Below, piece by piece: positions 23,287 to 34,700 of a DNA stretch of 64,000 nucleotides. Position 1 is the first letter of the stretch, and each line of letters begins with the position of its first letter. The position numbers and the translations under genes were made by a program. The stretch is from Liolophura sinensis (lineage: Eukaryota > Mollusca > Polyplacophora > Chitonida > Chitonidae): NCBI RefSeq assembly GCF_032854445.1, contig NC_088305.1:8621606-8685605 (forward strand), given 5' to 3'. The notes under the pieces were generated by a model, which saw only the letters and a list, made by a program, of their open reading frames with translations, was not told the origin of the DNA and did not search any database.

Positions 23287-24684
23287 GTAAGAGAATGGCG
23301 CTTTGTGCATTATGTATACATTGTTTGATAACTCCGTTCTTGTTGTTCTTTTGTTAACTGGTGTTTCCTCATACGGCAATTTGAAGAGAGTTTTTGGTTT
23401 GTATGTGAAGGAAGTAAAGCAACATTTTGGTGTATACTATACTACATAGCTTCGCTAAGTAACCAGACGAGAAGAGGTTAGACTTCGCTAATATCGATGT
23501 CTTCAGCAGCCATTTTGTTATCATCTTTAGAAATTACAATGCAGTAGTCTACAGAAGCACCTTATAATGACTAATGTATCTGCTAATCTATCGCACTGTC
23601 GTCGCTGCTCTGTATGCCGTGAGTCTTTCATTATATTTTATTCTTGCATAAATTAGGATTCTGCTGGTGGTCTAAGCATCCATAAGGCTCGACCGTTTGC
23701 AATGTTTTCCTTTTATTGTTTATTACATTGCAAAATAGCATTTCAGTAGCTCTAGAGCAGTGACGTCTAATAAATTGCAGATACTATTAGACAGTGTAAC
23801 TGTTCTTTGTGCAAAAGCTGATTTCGTTTAAGCCGTTGTATTAGGGGGCGTGTAATTTGCGACTATTTAAGCATTTCCATGAATATTTAAAACCAAATCC
23901 TCACTATCACTTCGTGATCCAAGTGCCTGATGACTTGCACCTTTGTCAGTTACATGAACACAGGAAAGCACATTAAAAGAAATCCATCATGAAAAAAAGA
24001 AATCCATCATGAAGTTAAAGCATGTCATTTCGTCTGCTGAATAAGTCAGAATATTTCGCACTAGTTGGGGTATTGATTGGGTACTTAACACCATGCTCAC
24101 GAGATTTTACTTATATGACTTATTAACCGACCTTGTAAGGGGAAGATTTGTCCATTTATAAACATCAACCCAACCAATAGAGGAAAGCTGTAACGCTTTG
24201 TCATGGAAAGGACCGAATTCTTGAAGTGAGGGACTATAAAGAGAAATGTGGAAGACAAGAGAAAAACATAAACCACTTTGCGCACGATCTCACACAGGGG
24301 TATTGCGGCCGAAGACCATAAAAGACGGCAAAAGAAAGCAGATCCTGTCAAATGCTTTGGCTTCTAGTTGGAAATAACTTTCATAGTACGTTACATACCG
24401 CACCAAATAACTGTATGTATTTAAAAAAAAAACAATGCTGAAATAATTGTTTTAAAACCGTGTTTTAGTTTACAACCTTAAACGTAATGGACTGTTGTTT
24501 CGTTTGAGGCAATGAGCCTCTACGGAACGTGAAAGTAGACGCTGGTTGTGGTTTAATGTTTAACCGCCAACTGTGGAGTTTGCGGCACTAAAATAAGTTG
24601 CTTCAACCCGTGCATTCTGTGTGCTGTTTTCTATGTTGCTTTGCAGGTAGGTTGTTCTGGACGTGAATCGCACCTTCCGCTACG

Positions 24685-25549
24685 ATGAAGACGTTTGTAT
24701 TTGTGAGCATTGTTTTCGCAGCTTTGGTGTCATTGGCGGACGCTGCCACCGTGAAGATTGCTGCCACGAGAATAGCTGGCACTACCCGTCAAGTTGTATA
24801 TGAAAATTGCGGCTGGCCTGCGTCATCCATTAGAGCATACACAACTGGCTCATTTTTTCCGTCTTTTTCTACAAATTGGTTTTTAACGGTATGTACGTGC
24901 ATATAGATACTTTATTCTCTTATTTTAAGACCCACAACGTGAACACTGAATTAGTAAATGTTTAATTTTTAATGGGAGTACATGATTGGTATTCATGCGC
25001 CAAGTGGCACCCTCTTCGTCCTATGTTGGGTGGGGTTTATCGTTGTGTTTTAGTGTCCAGCTACTCCCAGTACTCTTAGAATGCATACTACGCCATAAGT
25101 TTTGGATACTTGATCTATAAATTAGCATTAGATTGACAAATTAGCCCATATAAAATCTTACATAACATATGACGGGTTTAAGTGATTTAAGCACTTCCGT
25201 CTATTTTTTTTTTTTTTCGAATTTTCTCATCATCATGTCAAAAGCACTTCAGTGCCTTCTGTTTTAAATATGTTTAAACATGCCACGATATGGCGTAAAC
25301 CAATTATCAGTCATTCATTCCTTTTAGCCTGTCAGCTGCTCGCCCATCCTCTCTCCAGTAGGTTTCACAGTGATCTGTGGATGGGGTTTCACATTTACCA
25401 CCGCCGCATGTCAGTACATGGTCTGCAGTTTTCCGGACATTCCTGGCACTTGGGGCTTCTACGTCACAACTCCGACCCCCAATGCATGCAATGTGGATTT
25501 TGACGCGGCGGGATTCAGCTACGGAAGCCTGAGCGCTCTATGTTGTTAA
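24685..25549 (+). CDS. Eight-cysteine secreted protein, gene 3 (141 aa)
   Basis: Coding exons are 24685-24888 and 25328-25549 (TAA). The intron is phase 0, with donor GTATGTAC and acceptor CTTTTAG. The transcribed second exon starts at 24647 after TTTGCAG. The signal peptide is MKTFVFVSIVFAALVSLADA. Cysteines occupy the same eight positions as in gene 2, again ending in Cys-Cys. Exon 2 contains CQYMVCSFPDIPGTWGFYV, closer to gene 1 than gene 1 is to gene 2 there. Aromatic residues replace the PPPW motif of genes 1 and 2 at the end of exon 1 (STNWFLT). No AATAAA is obvious in the first 100 bp of 3'UTR. The family and function are unrecognised. Confidence 0.9.
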
Positions 25550-25649
25550 AAGTGTATCGGCAGACGCTCGCTTCGTATCCATGTTATCTCGAGAATTTTT
25601 GTCTAAAATATATATGACTTCCAGAATATGTGGTAGGCACCAATATCTG

Positions 25650-27055
25650 AGTTCATATGACCCTTTCAGTCTCAAACGTTACTCAGTGTGGTTTCTGATT
25701 CACCACGTGGGTTTATTCAATAAGGTAAATGTTTGGTAAATATTTTTGTGCGTTATGACTAAGCGGTAAGTCAAAAGATGAAATAACTGGTTGAGCCTAA
25801 TTTTGTGCTTGTGTGAAATATTACTTTCTGCCGAAATAGGTTTATTTGATAGAAGTCCCCTTCAGATCTATTCAAGCAAACCGCCATATCGAGCGCGTTC
25901 AGCATTTGAGCCAAAAACGAAAATTTGTTTTTCTTTATTCGTTATACAAGAGAAGTACGTTACTCATTATTCAGATCTTAAAGAGCTACTTTGGTGTCAA
26001 AACATGTGTCTTGAAAGCAAGGTCAATTAATAAAGACTGGGATAGTCTGAATTGCTTTCCTAAATTGTGAAAATATTGCCTTGAATTGAAACCGATATTG
26101 TACACTTCGTCAGAGTATAAGGAAAGAAAATATTTCTGTCGCTGCCACTTTGCCTGGTGTGACGTCACCCACGAACATATGACGTCATCAATGACGCTGC
26201 CCTTTCAAACGCTCTTGATGTCATCCCAGCATAAATGCCTTACTCAACGTCACATCTGCCTGATTTGACGTCAAACAGGGAATATTATCATGTCACATCA
26301 GGAAAATTTTACGCACACAGCCGAAATGTTTTTCAAGGAATCTTCAGTTATATGGGTTAAATAGTGTTATTCATCAAAACCCTATTGAAACATAGTGTTA
26401 GGTTTACTTCGTAGGATTTCTTTCATATCATTGTAATATTTCTACGCAATTTGTATTCTGACCAGAGTGGCACTTTAAATAATAATTTTACTCGAACATG
26501 CTACTACCACATTGATTGTTTTAGCTCGTTATTTGTTATCAAAAAGACGTGTCTTCGAATATATCAAGCTTTGCTTTGTAAGGGTCATATTCCTCACACG
26601 CATGCGCCGCTCTCTACGTTCGCTTTAGATCACTGATGCCACAACTAAATTTCCTACGGAAATATTGAACAACGCCAAGGTTACACGGGTCACGGAGGCT
26701 GGAACTGGAACGTCAGTACCTAAAGTATGCACAACACGGTTTGAATGAATACCCGTAACAATTTCATTGAATGCTGATTAAATAGTTCCGCGAGAGAACA
26801 CCACATGTAAGGTAAAGTGTAAACTTGCCTATGTGCGTTGCACATGCTCCAAATGTCAAGCTTGTCAAGTGGTAGAACTGGTGTAAAGCGTGCGTGGAGA
26901 GCGGTACATGCGCTGAGAAGGGCGTCTGTAAGTATGTAACAGTCCGCAGTAAAGCGCTGTCTGGATTACCGGTTGAGCTAGTTATTATTCACTATTCGGG
27001 TCTCAAATATGATGGTTGCTTCAATATGGAACCAGTAGCTTTTCGGATTTCAAAT
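25650..27055. other. Intergenic with clustered TGACGTCA palindromes
   Basis: No gene is recognised. Three perfect TGACGTCA octamers lie at 26160-26167, 26180-26187 and 26266-26273. This is the CREB/ATF consensus, but use as a regulatory element is inference only. Confidence 0.4.
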
Positions 27056-27056
27056 G

Positions 27057-27256
27057 ATTTATTTTATTTATTTATTTTATTGGTGTTTTACGCCGTACTC
27101 GAGAATATTTCACTTAAACGACGGCGGTCAGCATTATGATGGGAAAAAACTGGGTAGAGGGAAACCCACGACCACCCGCAGGTTGCTGGCAGACCTTCCC
27201 ACGCACGGTCGGAGAGAGAGCCTGCATGAGCTGGACTTGAACTCACAGCGACCAGG
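27057..27256 (-). repeat. SINE copy lacking the A-box end
   Basis: Minus-strand tail, core with a short internal deletion, and tRNA-like B-box side (GACTTGAACTCACAGCGACC on plus). The 5'-most head is missing. Confidence 0.9.
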
Positions 27257-28120
27257 TGGTAAACAACTATAAAGTTACAAAACTTGTACAATATATGCTA
27301 ATATTGATTATGCCTTGGTGAATGCATTCTACAGTGATGAGTTTTTTGTTATGGCTACACTCGATAGAAATGAATAAAACGTTTCGTGCTAGTAAACTTT
27401 TTAATGCAGCCTAAGATAATGTATGTATGTATGTTTGTATGCTTGCGGTTTAACGTCGTACAATTTTCATATGATGACGATTAGTCATTAGGTGTGTGTA
27501 CATATATTGCGCCGTCTTGTGGCAGAGCGAGTCCATGCCGTCAGTGAAGTATCATTCCGTCAACACTGTTACTGCAGTCGATACAAATCAGGAGTTAGCG
27601 CCCTTCACTATTTTCTTGTTCGTGACGTAGTTGCCATAGGAACGACACCGAGTGTTTTACGGCTGTCACGGCAGCTCAGAATTTGCGTTTTTCTAGGTTT
27701 TGAGGACCCATGGTGGTATGTATTTGTCTAAGTTTGTCAACCCAATGCTCTTACAATGTAAAAACTTAATTTCCTCTGAGTTATGTGTAAAATGAGTGTA
27801 ATTTTGAGTAAGAGTCTAGACTATCTGTTACAAATAAGTGAAGTTACAGTTCGTCCAGATTTAGTTTTACGTGTAAGGAGCTTTGTGAACTTGAAAGGAG
27901 TATGGTTTTTGCGGATCGTGATATGTTACTGCTCAGATCTACACAACGATTAATGGACAGTTCAAATAAAACTGCAGTAATCAACCCATGGATTGACATC
28001 GTCATTGTCACTTCTTCATTCCGTCATCCTGCGAACTCACAGTAGCATACGTCACAGCTTATTGCTCTTGCTGTTGTCATAGACACCAGACATAACACCC
28101 AACCCAGTTACATTATACTG

Positions 28121-28276
28121 ACACCCCTCTCTGGCCGTAATTGGGAAGGTATGGCAGTGACCTGCGGATGGTCGTGGGTTTCCCCCAGTTTCCTCCCACC
28201 ATAATGCTGGCTGCCGTCGTGTAAGTGAAATATTCTTGAGTACGGCGTAAAAAAACAACAATCAAATAAATAAATG
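28121..28276 (+). repeat. SINE fragment, core plus tail
   Basis: Plus-strand core from CTCTCTGGCCGT with a 10-12 bp deletion in the GGGCTCTGCCCGG part, then the tail ending in AAATAAATAAAT. Confidence 0.88.
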
Positions 28277-28669
28277 CCCATCTATACACGAGCCTTGCCT
28301 CATTACCGTAGGATCACGTAGAAAGGCGCGTGATCTCGAATGCGTCGGGACACATGAATGTGAGTCATTTCACCACCGGTCGCTTAACAACACGTTTCTG
28401 AGAGATTGGGACCACCGTAAACAGCTCACATGGCCAATGACCACATGTGACCACGCCCACTCAGGATCTTCACATGGGGTTTCAGCATCCCCGAGGTCGG
28501 TCGCACACGGCAACACCAATTGCTGATGAATGTGTAAGGGTGTAATACAGGGAGATTGATCCCACTGGCCTGGACCATTGTTCACATTCGCTGGAATGGT
28601 GGAGGGCAGTGACTGCAACTGCATCGCGCTGATGGCGCTCCTTCTGAGGCGCCGTGATGTTATGCCGAC

Positions 28670-28863
28670 GCTAGTAGTGTGGTGCTAGTGTTATGGTATG
28701 GGCAGGCATATGTCATGAACAGTGCGCTGGCCTCCGTTTTATCAATGGCAACTTGAAATCATGAGGTCCATTGTCTTGTCAATTGTATGCCTCCATCCAG
28801 TGACATTCCAGCATGACAACGTTCGCCCTCACATGGCCAGGTTCTGCAGGGAGTTCCTCGATG
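28670..28863 (+). mobile_element. Tc1-like transposase fragment
   Basis: Two plus-frame segments, offset by a frameshift and a stop, read ASVMVWAGICHEQCAGLRFI and LHPVTFQHDNVRPHMARF. They match the second half of Tc1/mariner DDE transposases, including the DN-RPH-AR block around the second catalytic Asp. About 190 bp are recognisable. The fragment is cut at 28864 by another repeat (TGAA)n. It is non-functional. Confidence 0.7.
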
Positions 28864-28990
28864 AATGAATGAATGAATGAATGATTATGCTTAACGCCAC
28901 ATCGGCAATATTTCAGCCATATTGTGGCCAGAACAAGGAGTAAACACGAGGCGGTTCAGGTTTTCGATGAGATAGTGAGAACATCAAAAA
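28864..28990 (+). repeat. Dispersed repeat family C, copy 1
   Basis: (TGAA)n is followed by GATTATGCTTAACGCCACAT and CGGCAATATTTC. The same landmarks recur on the minus strand at 37040-37118. Confidence 0.7.
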
Positions 28991-29483
28991 CGAAACATAA
29001 ATGGTCGGACATGTTTAAAATCAGACAAGACAAAACAAAATAAAAAAATGTATGTAAAAACCGCATGTAAAAATCTCTTTAAATCCAATGAATAAGGATT
29101 CTTTCAGAAACTGTAAGCCCAGTATTGTTCAATTCACCTGTATTAATATTTCAGAGTCCAGTTTGAATAAAACAAAGTCATTATGTGGTTTCAATTGAGT
29201 AAACAAAAGTTATAATGTTACTTGCCACTTAAAATGATCGTGTGAATGCACATATTGTGTCACAATAGTGTCAGGTAGTCAATGGTTATGCACTGGAATG
29301 CTCACCATGTAATTCCTGAAGTATCACTGGTCTCAAACATGTTGGAATGATAACTCGAGTCCTCCATAATAGTTAACCCTGTTCCACACTGATCTCTTCG
29401 TGTCTGATGGGCCATAATAGCATGACCTCATTAGCCAAGTGAAACACTGACCGTCTATGTGCAAAGTAGTCCCCATTGTTACA

Positions 29484-29625
29484 CCTTTTTAGATGTCTCG
29501 GTTATTGCTTTGAGCAAAGCTTCCACATACACCTGAGAGGCCAAGAATATTAGACCTTTTTAGATGTCTCGGTTACTGCTTTGAGCAAAGCTTCCACATA
29601 CACCTGAGAGGCCAAGAATAACACC
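29484..29625. repeat. 71-bp direct duplication, two copies
   Basis: CCTTTTTAGATGTCTCGGTT to GAGAGGCCAAGAAT occurs at 29484 and again at 29555 with about one mismatch. This is a recent tandem duplication. Confidence 0.9.
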
Positions 29626-31250
29626 CATGGAATTCATTTACTCTTAATCTGGATACCTAAGGCCTGGAAAATCAGAAACCAGTTCCACAACTTCCAAAAA
29701 ATCTCGCCTCAAAATGAGACAATAAAAAAAAAAATAAGCTGAGAAAAGGACACAGTAACAGGATTTGCACATTACACAAAACAAGTTCATACTTTAATAC
29801 CTTATGAAACCACAAAAAAATCAATAAAAATAATGAATAATGTAAGTAGAGTTCAGAATTCAAACATTTGTGACAATTAATAATTCATAAATATAAATCT
29901 TTTCTCTTTATCAATCTAGAACATAATGAAACAAAGGATGAATACAAAATCATCGTAAGATCCTCTATATGTTTGTGGATGGTAAATGCACTTTGTGGTT
30001 CACAGACCAAGTCAGCAGTACACAGTCTTACCTAGTATATGGTTGTCCGGATAAAAAAAAAACATCTGAACATATCCTTTTTAGCAGTTATCCCCACGTT
30101 TTTTTGTCATAACCTGAAATTGTTTGACCTTGGACAATGAGATTATGTTATTACATGAAATGATAGACAACTTAAACACAACAGACTATTGTAGATATAA
30201 CAGATGCATAAAAAATCTCTACACTGAACTGAATTAAAATGTTCAAATATTCCTATCAGCATCACTCAACCCTGTCAGTTTCATATCCAGTATTAAATGT
30301 TGATATTCTTTTATTGTTTTGGTTTTGTATCACAGATTCATGAAAAACAAAACATTAAATCAAAAGTAAGATGAAAAACAAAAAAAAGAGGCCTTAACAG
30401 CTGACAAAGAATTCATTTATCTGATTGGTGTTTTATGCCATACTCAAGAATATTTCTCTTGTACGACAGCAACCAACATTTTGGTGGGAGGAATCCCCAC
30501 AAAGGATGGACGGGATGGAGGGGATGAAGGGTTCTGTGTATGGTTTTGTGTATGTTATTACAGTTTGGTTACATGGGGTGTACATCAAACATGCCAGCTC
30601 AGAAACGGTCGTCCGGAATCAAAATATATAATTCCACCGCATTACCCATATGTACCATCACATCTATGAGATTTGGCCATCATTAAAATATATTTGTTGG
30701 CCATAATCAAACTCACCCTTCAAAAAGACGGCCGTAACTTTTTATTGTCCTTTTGAGAGATGTTCTCATAATGTTAATTTTTTTGATCCCCCTATCTTTT
30801 TCCTTGGCAAGAATGCCCTATATACCTCTGTTATTTTTTTCTGATTCGGTAGAGTTATGTCCAACAAAGAATTTCTAAAGAATGGCCTTGGCAACTACAT
30901 GTACATATAGACACCATGGTTAGGAATCTGGTTTAGCATACATATGTATTACAAGTAACTATGAGATTGTCATCAGTTCAGATGACATTTAGGAATACGA
31001 TTCTAATTATTGAATCATACATGACCACAACTTACAGACTTTGTATTAATTAAATAGAAAAACTATAGACATCAGCAACAGATATACATGTAGTTCTTCT
31101 GTATGGTCATACATTTGATGAAATTTAACAATGAAAACAAACACTGAAAGGCTTAAAAAGGAAAAGAGGCGGTAAATTCATTTGAGATTCCCAACCTTGA
31201 ACAGAATAAAATTTTGAAACAGATTACATTTTGACATGCAGATTTTTAAA
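29626..31250. other. Region downstream of CATIP, no gene recognised
   Basis: AT-rich sequence with one SINE fragment. The ORFs at 30425-30669 derive from that SINE and flanking sequence. TTTATT motifs at 31255-31264 and 31284-31289 are candidate minus-strand AATAAA signals for CATIP. Confidence 0.4.
30415..30496 (-). repeat. SINE tail fragment
   Basis: The minus-strand tail (ATACTCAAGAATATTTCTCT on plus) ends just inside the core at GGTGGGAGGAA. Confidence 0.8.
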
Positions 31251-31709
31251 ATTATTTATTTATTTTTTTTTTGCACATTTACATTTATTTTATGAAAGGG
31301 GAACATGAAATTCTCGAGACAATGAAAGAACAAACACAGACAAGCCTGTACTGTGGATTCGTCATACCAGCAGTGTAAACCACATGAAGAGAAAACATTG
31401 GTAAAGCAGGACATGTGCCTGTGGGTTAATCAGAGTAAACAGGTCTCTAGTGAACACAGCTGGGATTTTTAAATTATACCAGTGGCCGATTCCGCAAAGA
31501 CATGTTAAAATGAGAAATCTTAATTTAATGCTTGGTTTTGAATCCAATGGTTTACTATTGGGAGCACCTAATTACCCTAACAGTACTCTGTTAAGATAAA
31601 GGTGCCATGATTTGAACTACTAAGATCACAAACTATGCCATGGATTCAAGTTCTAATTCTGACAGAAGTCAAAACTGGCTTTGTAGAATCAGCTTCAGGC
31701 AGCAAGGAG

Positions 31710-34700
31710 TCAGTTCTTCCGCAAATCATTCATCCTGTCACTGGCTCGGCTCTGCGGGAACGGGGTAGGGACTGCAGAAGACATGTACGATGGCGGAGTG
31801 GGCATCGCGGACGAGAAGGATGCGAAGTAATCAGCAGCAAACGCGATGACATCCTTGGGCTTTCTGAGGAGCAAAAACTGCATGAAGTCTGCCATGAGGG
31901 CCTTGAGTTCTGGGTGATTCCTCATATAGCTGCTGTGGTCACACTTCAGCTCCTCCTGGTGGACAGAAAAGGGAAACAACTCTGTTCAACTTATCAACTG
32001 TAGAATGGTACCTGAAACTATTGTAACATTACAATCTCAATGGTACAACTGTTGTGGAAAGCCAGGAAATGTGTACCTACACTAAAAAGCCTATGCTTAA
32101 GCCCTTACATCAATAACCTATGCACAGCCCAATGTAGTGCTAATCTGCGACCAACTCTGAAGTCTTACAATTCAACATTAAGGGTTTTGTTGCTGGACCT
32201 TCCCACAGACCTTCCTGGAGATGGAGGTGGAACCACTAATAAAGCATACTACACATGGACATTCCTCCTGCACTAACTTTGCTGTCCAAAAATGGATATC
32301 TACACCCTCAGGCAAGTGGGGCCATTAATAAAGCACAGTGCAAATGGCGATTCCTGCTGCACTAACTTTATTGTCCAAAAATGGATATTTACACCCTCAG
32401 GCAGGTGGGACCACTAATAAAGCATGGATATCTACACCCTCAGGTGCCTGCTGCACTGACCTTTCTGTCCAAAAATTTCGAGAATAGTTGCAAATCTTCT
32501 TCCCAGTTCAGAGGTTTCTTCGAGAAGATCGGTTTGGTGGGCTCCTCATCTAAAAGAAAATATGAGCATCTTACAGGCTGAGTTCTCTTTACATCAGACC
32601 ACAAACAAAAAGCCCTCTCCGTTAAAGTAGTGGCCAAATGTGTACATTCATTTCTTTATTTCATTGCTGTTAACTGCAATGCTCAGGAATTTTAACTTAA
32701 CATATCATTACAAATTTAGGAATGAAGGCATATGAGGGGTTGCCTGGGGTTGACCAATGACCTTTGACAACTGACGAATAGCTAAATGACTTTGGGTCAC
32801 ACAGGCTTGCACAGCAGCCTAAAGCTGCATGTAGCTAGAGTGTCTCGCTCGTACACACTGTGTCCTGTACAGCTCCCACATACATGTACAAATACATGCA
32901 TACATGTACAAATACATGCATGCATGTATAAATACATGCATGCATGTATGTACATGGATATTTAAAAATCAAGCAAAACTATTAATGTAGCATTGTACGC
33001 TGAAGACTTCTATAGAGCTGTTTGATTCATTCAATAAGTGAGAAGAAATAGTGCTTTTATAATGCACTGTTTTTGACCTAAAATTTTGTTCATAAATAGT
33101 TGCTATTTAGCCTGATTCTTAGAGTTCTTCTGATCTTTATATTAGAAAGGTTGTTTTAAAGTTTGACTGGAAGGTAGGGTGAGGTCCTAGTGGAAAAATG
33201 TTCACCAGCAAAATGTTTTAGAGCTGAAGTTCCCCACTGGAATCATTCTTTCCAAATACAGACGAGTTACACTTGCCACTTCAAATGAAAATGAAAGTAC
33301 ATTGTCCTGATTTCCAAACTGATGCTTGCCAGATTTGAACAAAAGTATGTCTGTGCTTTTCATGCTCTACACATACATGGTAACTTAACTTAAAATGAAT
33401 AAATAAATGAAAGATTTACAGGAAATAATTCAGCGCATGATGCGCATGAAGCTGGTTTGGTAAACGTTTTGGTCTCACCTCTGACTATGGGCTGAGGAAT
33501 CCTAGCTAACCTCATTGTCACTGGCGACCCAACCTGAACACGGCTTGAGAGAAATCTACAATATATATATACACACCCTTGAAAGTAAACATTTACAACC
33601 AAATGCCTGTTATCAGTATTTCACAACAAGATAAAAACCATGACATGAAAACAAACCACTAGGTACCTTTTTTTTAGTGGACAGTACTACTAGTATTAAG
33701 TTTTATTTCCTTTACTGAATTTATTATGATGCTTTCAATGCTCTTTCATTTTTTAAGACAAAATTTTTAAGACACTAATAAAAAAAAACATTTATGTGTT
33801 TCTACTACATTATACATGTACGAACAATGAGACTTCTGACACATGCATGTAAAATCCACTCAAAATAGTTTAATGCAGCTAATATATGTAGGTCTGGAAC
33901 CAAGGCTGAACAAGTGGATCATGCCATTAAAACACAATTCATATAACTCATCTAAACAAGCATTCTGGTAGGACTATAATCACAGTTTTGGTTTGCATTT
34001 CTATTTTGTATACTTGGGTCATTCTTAATGATGTTTCATCACTAGTTGTGTGTGACAGTCCACCCAGTCACATTACACTGACACCGGGCCAACCAATTAC
34101 CAAGCAAAGTACCACATCTAAAGTCTTTCACCTTGATCCAACACAGGTTTGATCCCTGGGCATCCAGACATTTGAGGCAAATGCTATTATCACTAAAGTT
34201 AAGCTGTCTTATTGCTGGTGGCTCAGTTGGTTAGCACGCTATTGCAGCTTAATGACCGAGGAGTCTCTCACCAATGCGGTCGCTGTGAGTTCAAGTCCAG
34301 CTCATGCTGGCTTCCTCTCCATCCGTATGTGGGAAGGTCTGTCAGCTACCTGCGGATTGGCATGGGTTTCCCCCGGGCTCTGCCCGGTTTCCACCCACCA
34401 CAATGCTGGCTGCCATCCTATAAGTGAAATATTCTTGAGTATGGCGTAAAACACCAATCAAAAAAAAAAAAAAAAAAAAAAAAATCTTATTGCTGGTTGA
34501 ATATTGAGAAAACTGTTTAGGTTAATTTATAAATGGACAGAAAGAGCAAAAATTTAATCCAAACTGGATGAAACAGCATAATTTACAAACTTTATCTGCT
34601 GCTTGTTATTTATTTATTTGATTGGTGTTTTACGCTGTACACAAGAATATTTCTTTTATACGCATCAGCCAGCATTTTGGTAGGAGGAAACTGGGCAGGG

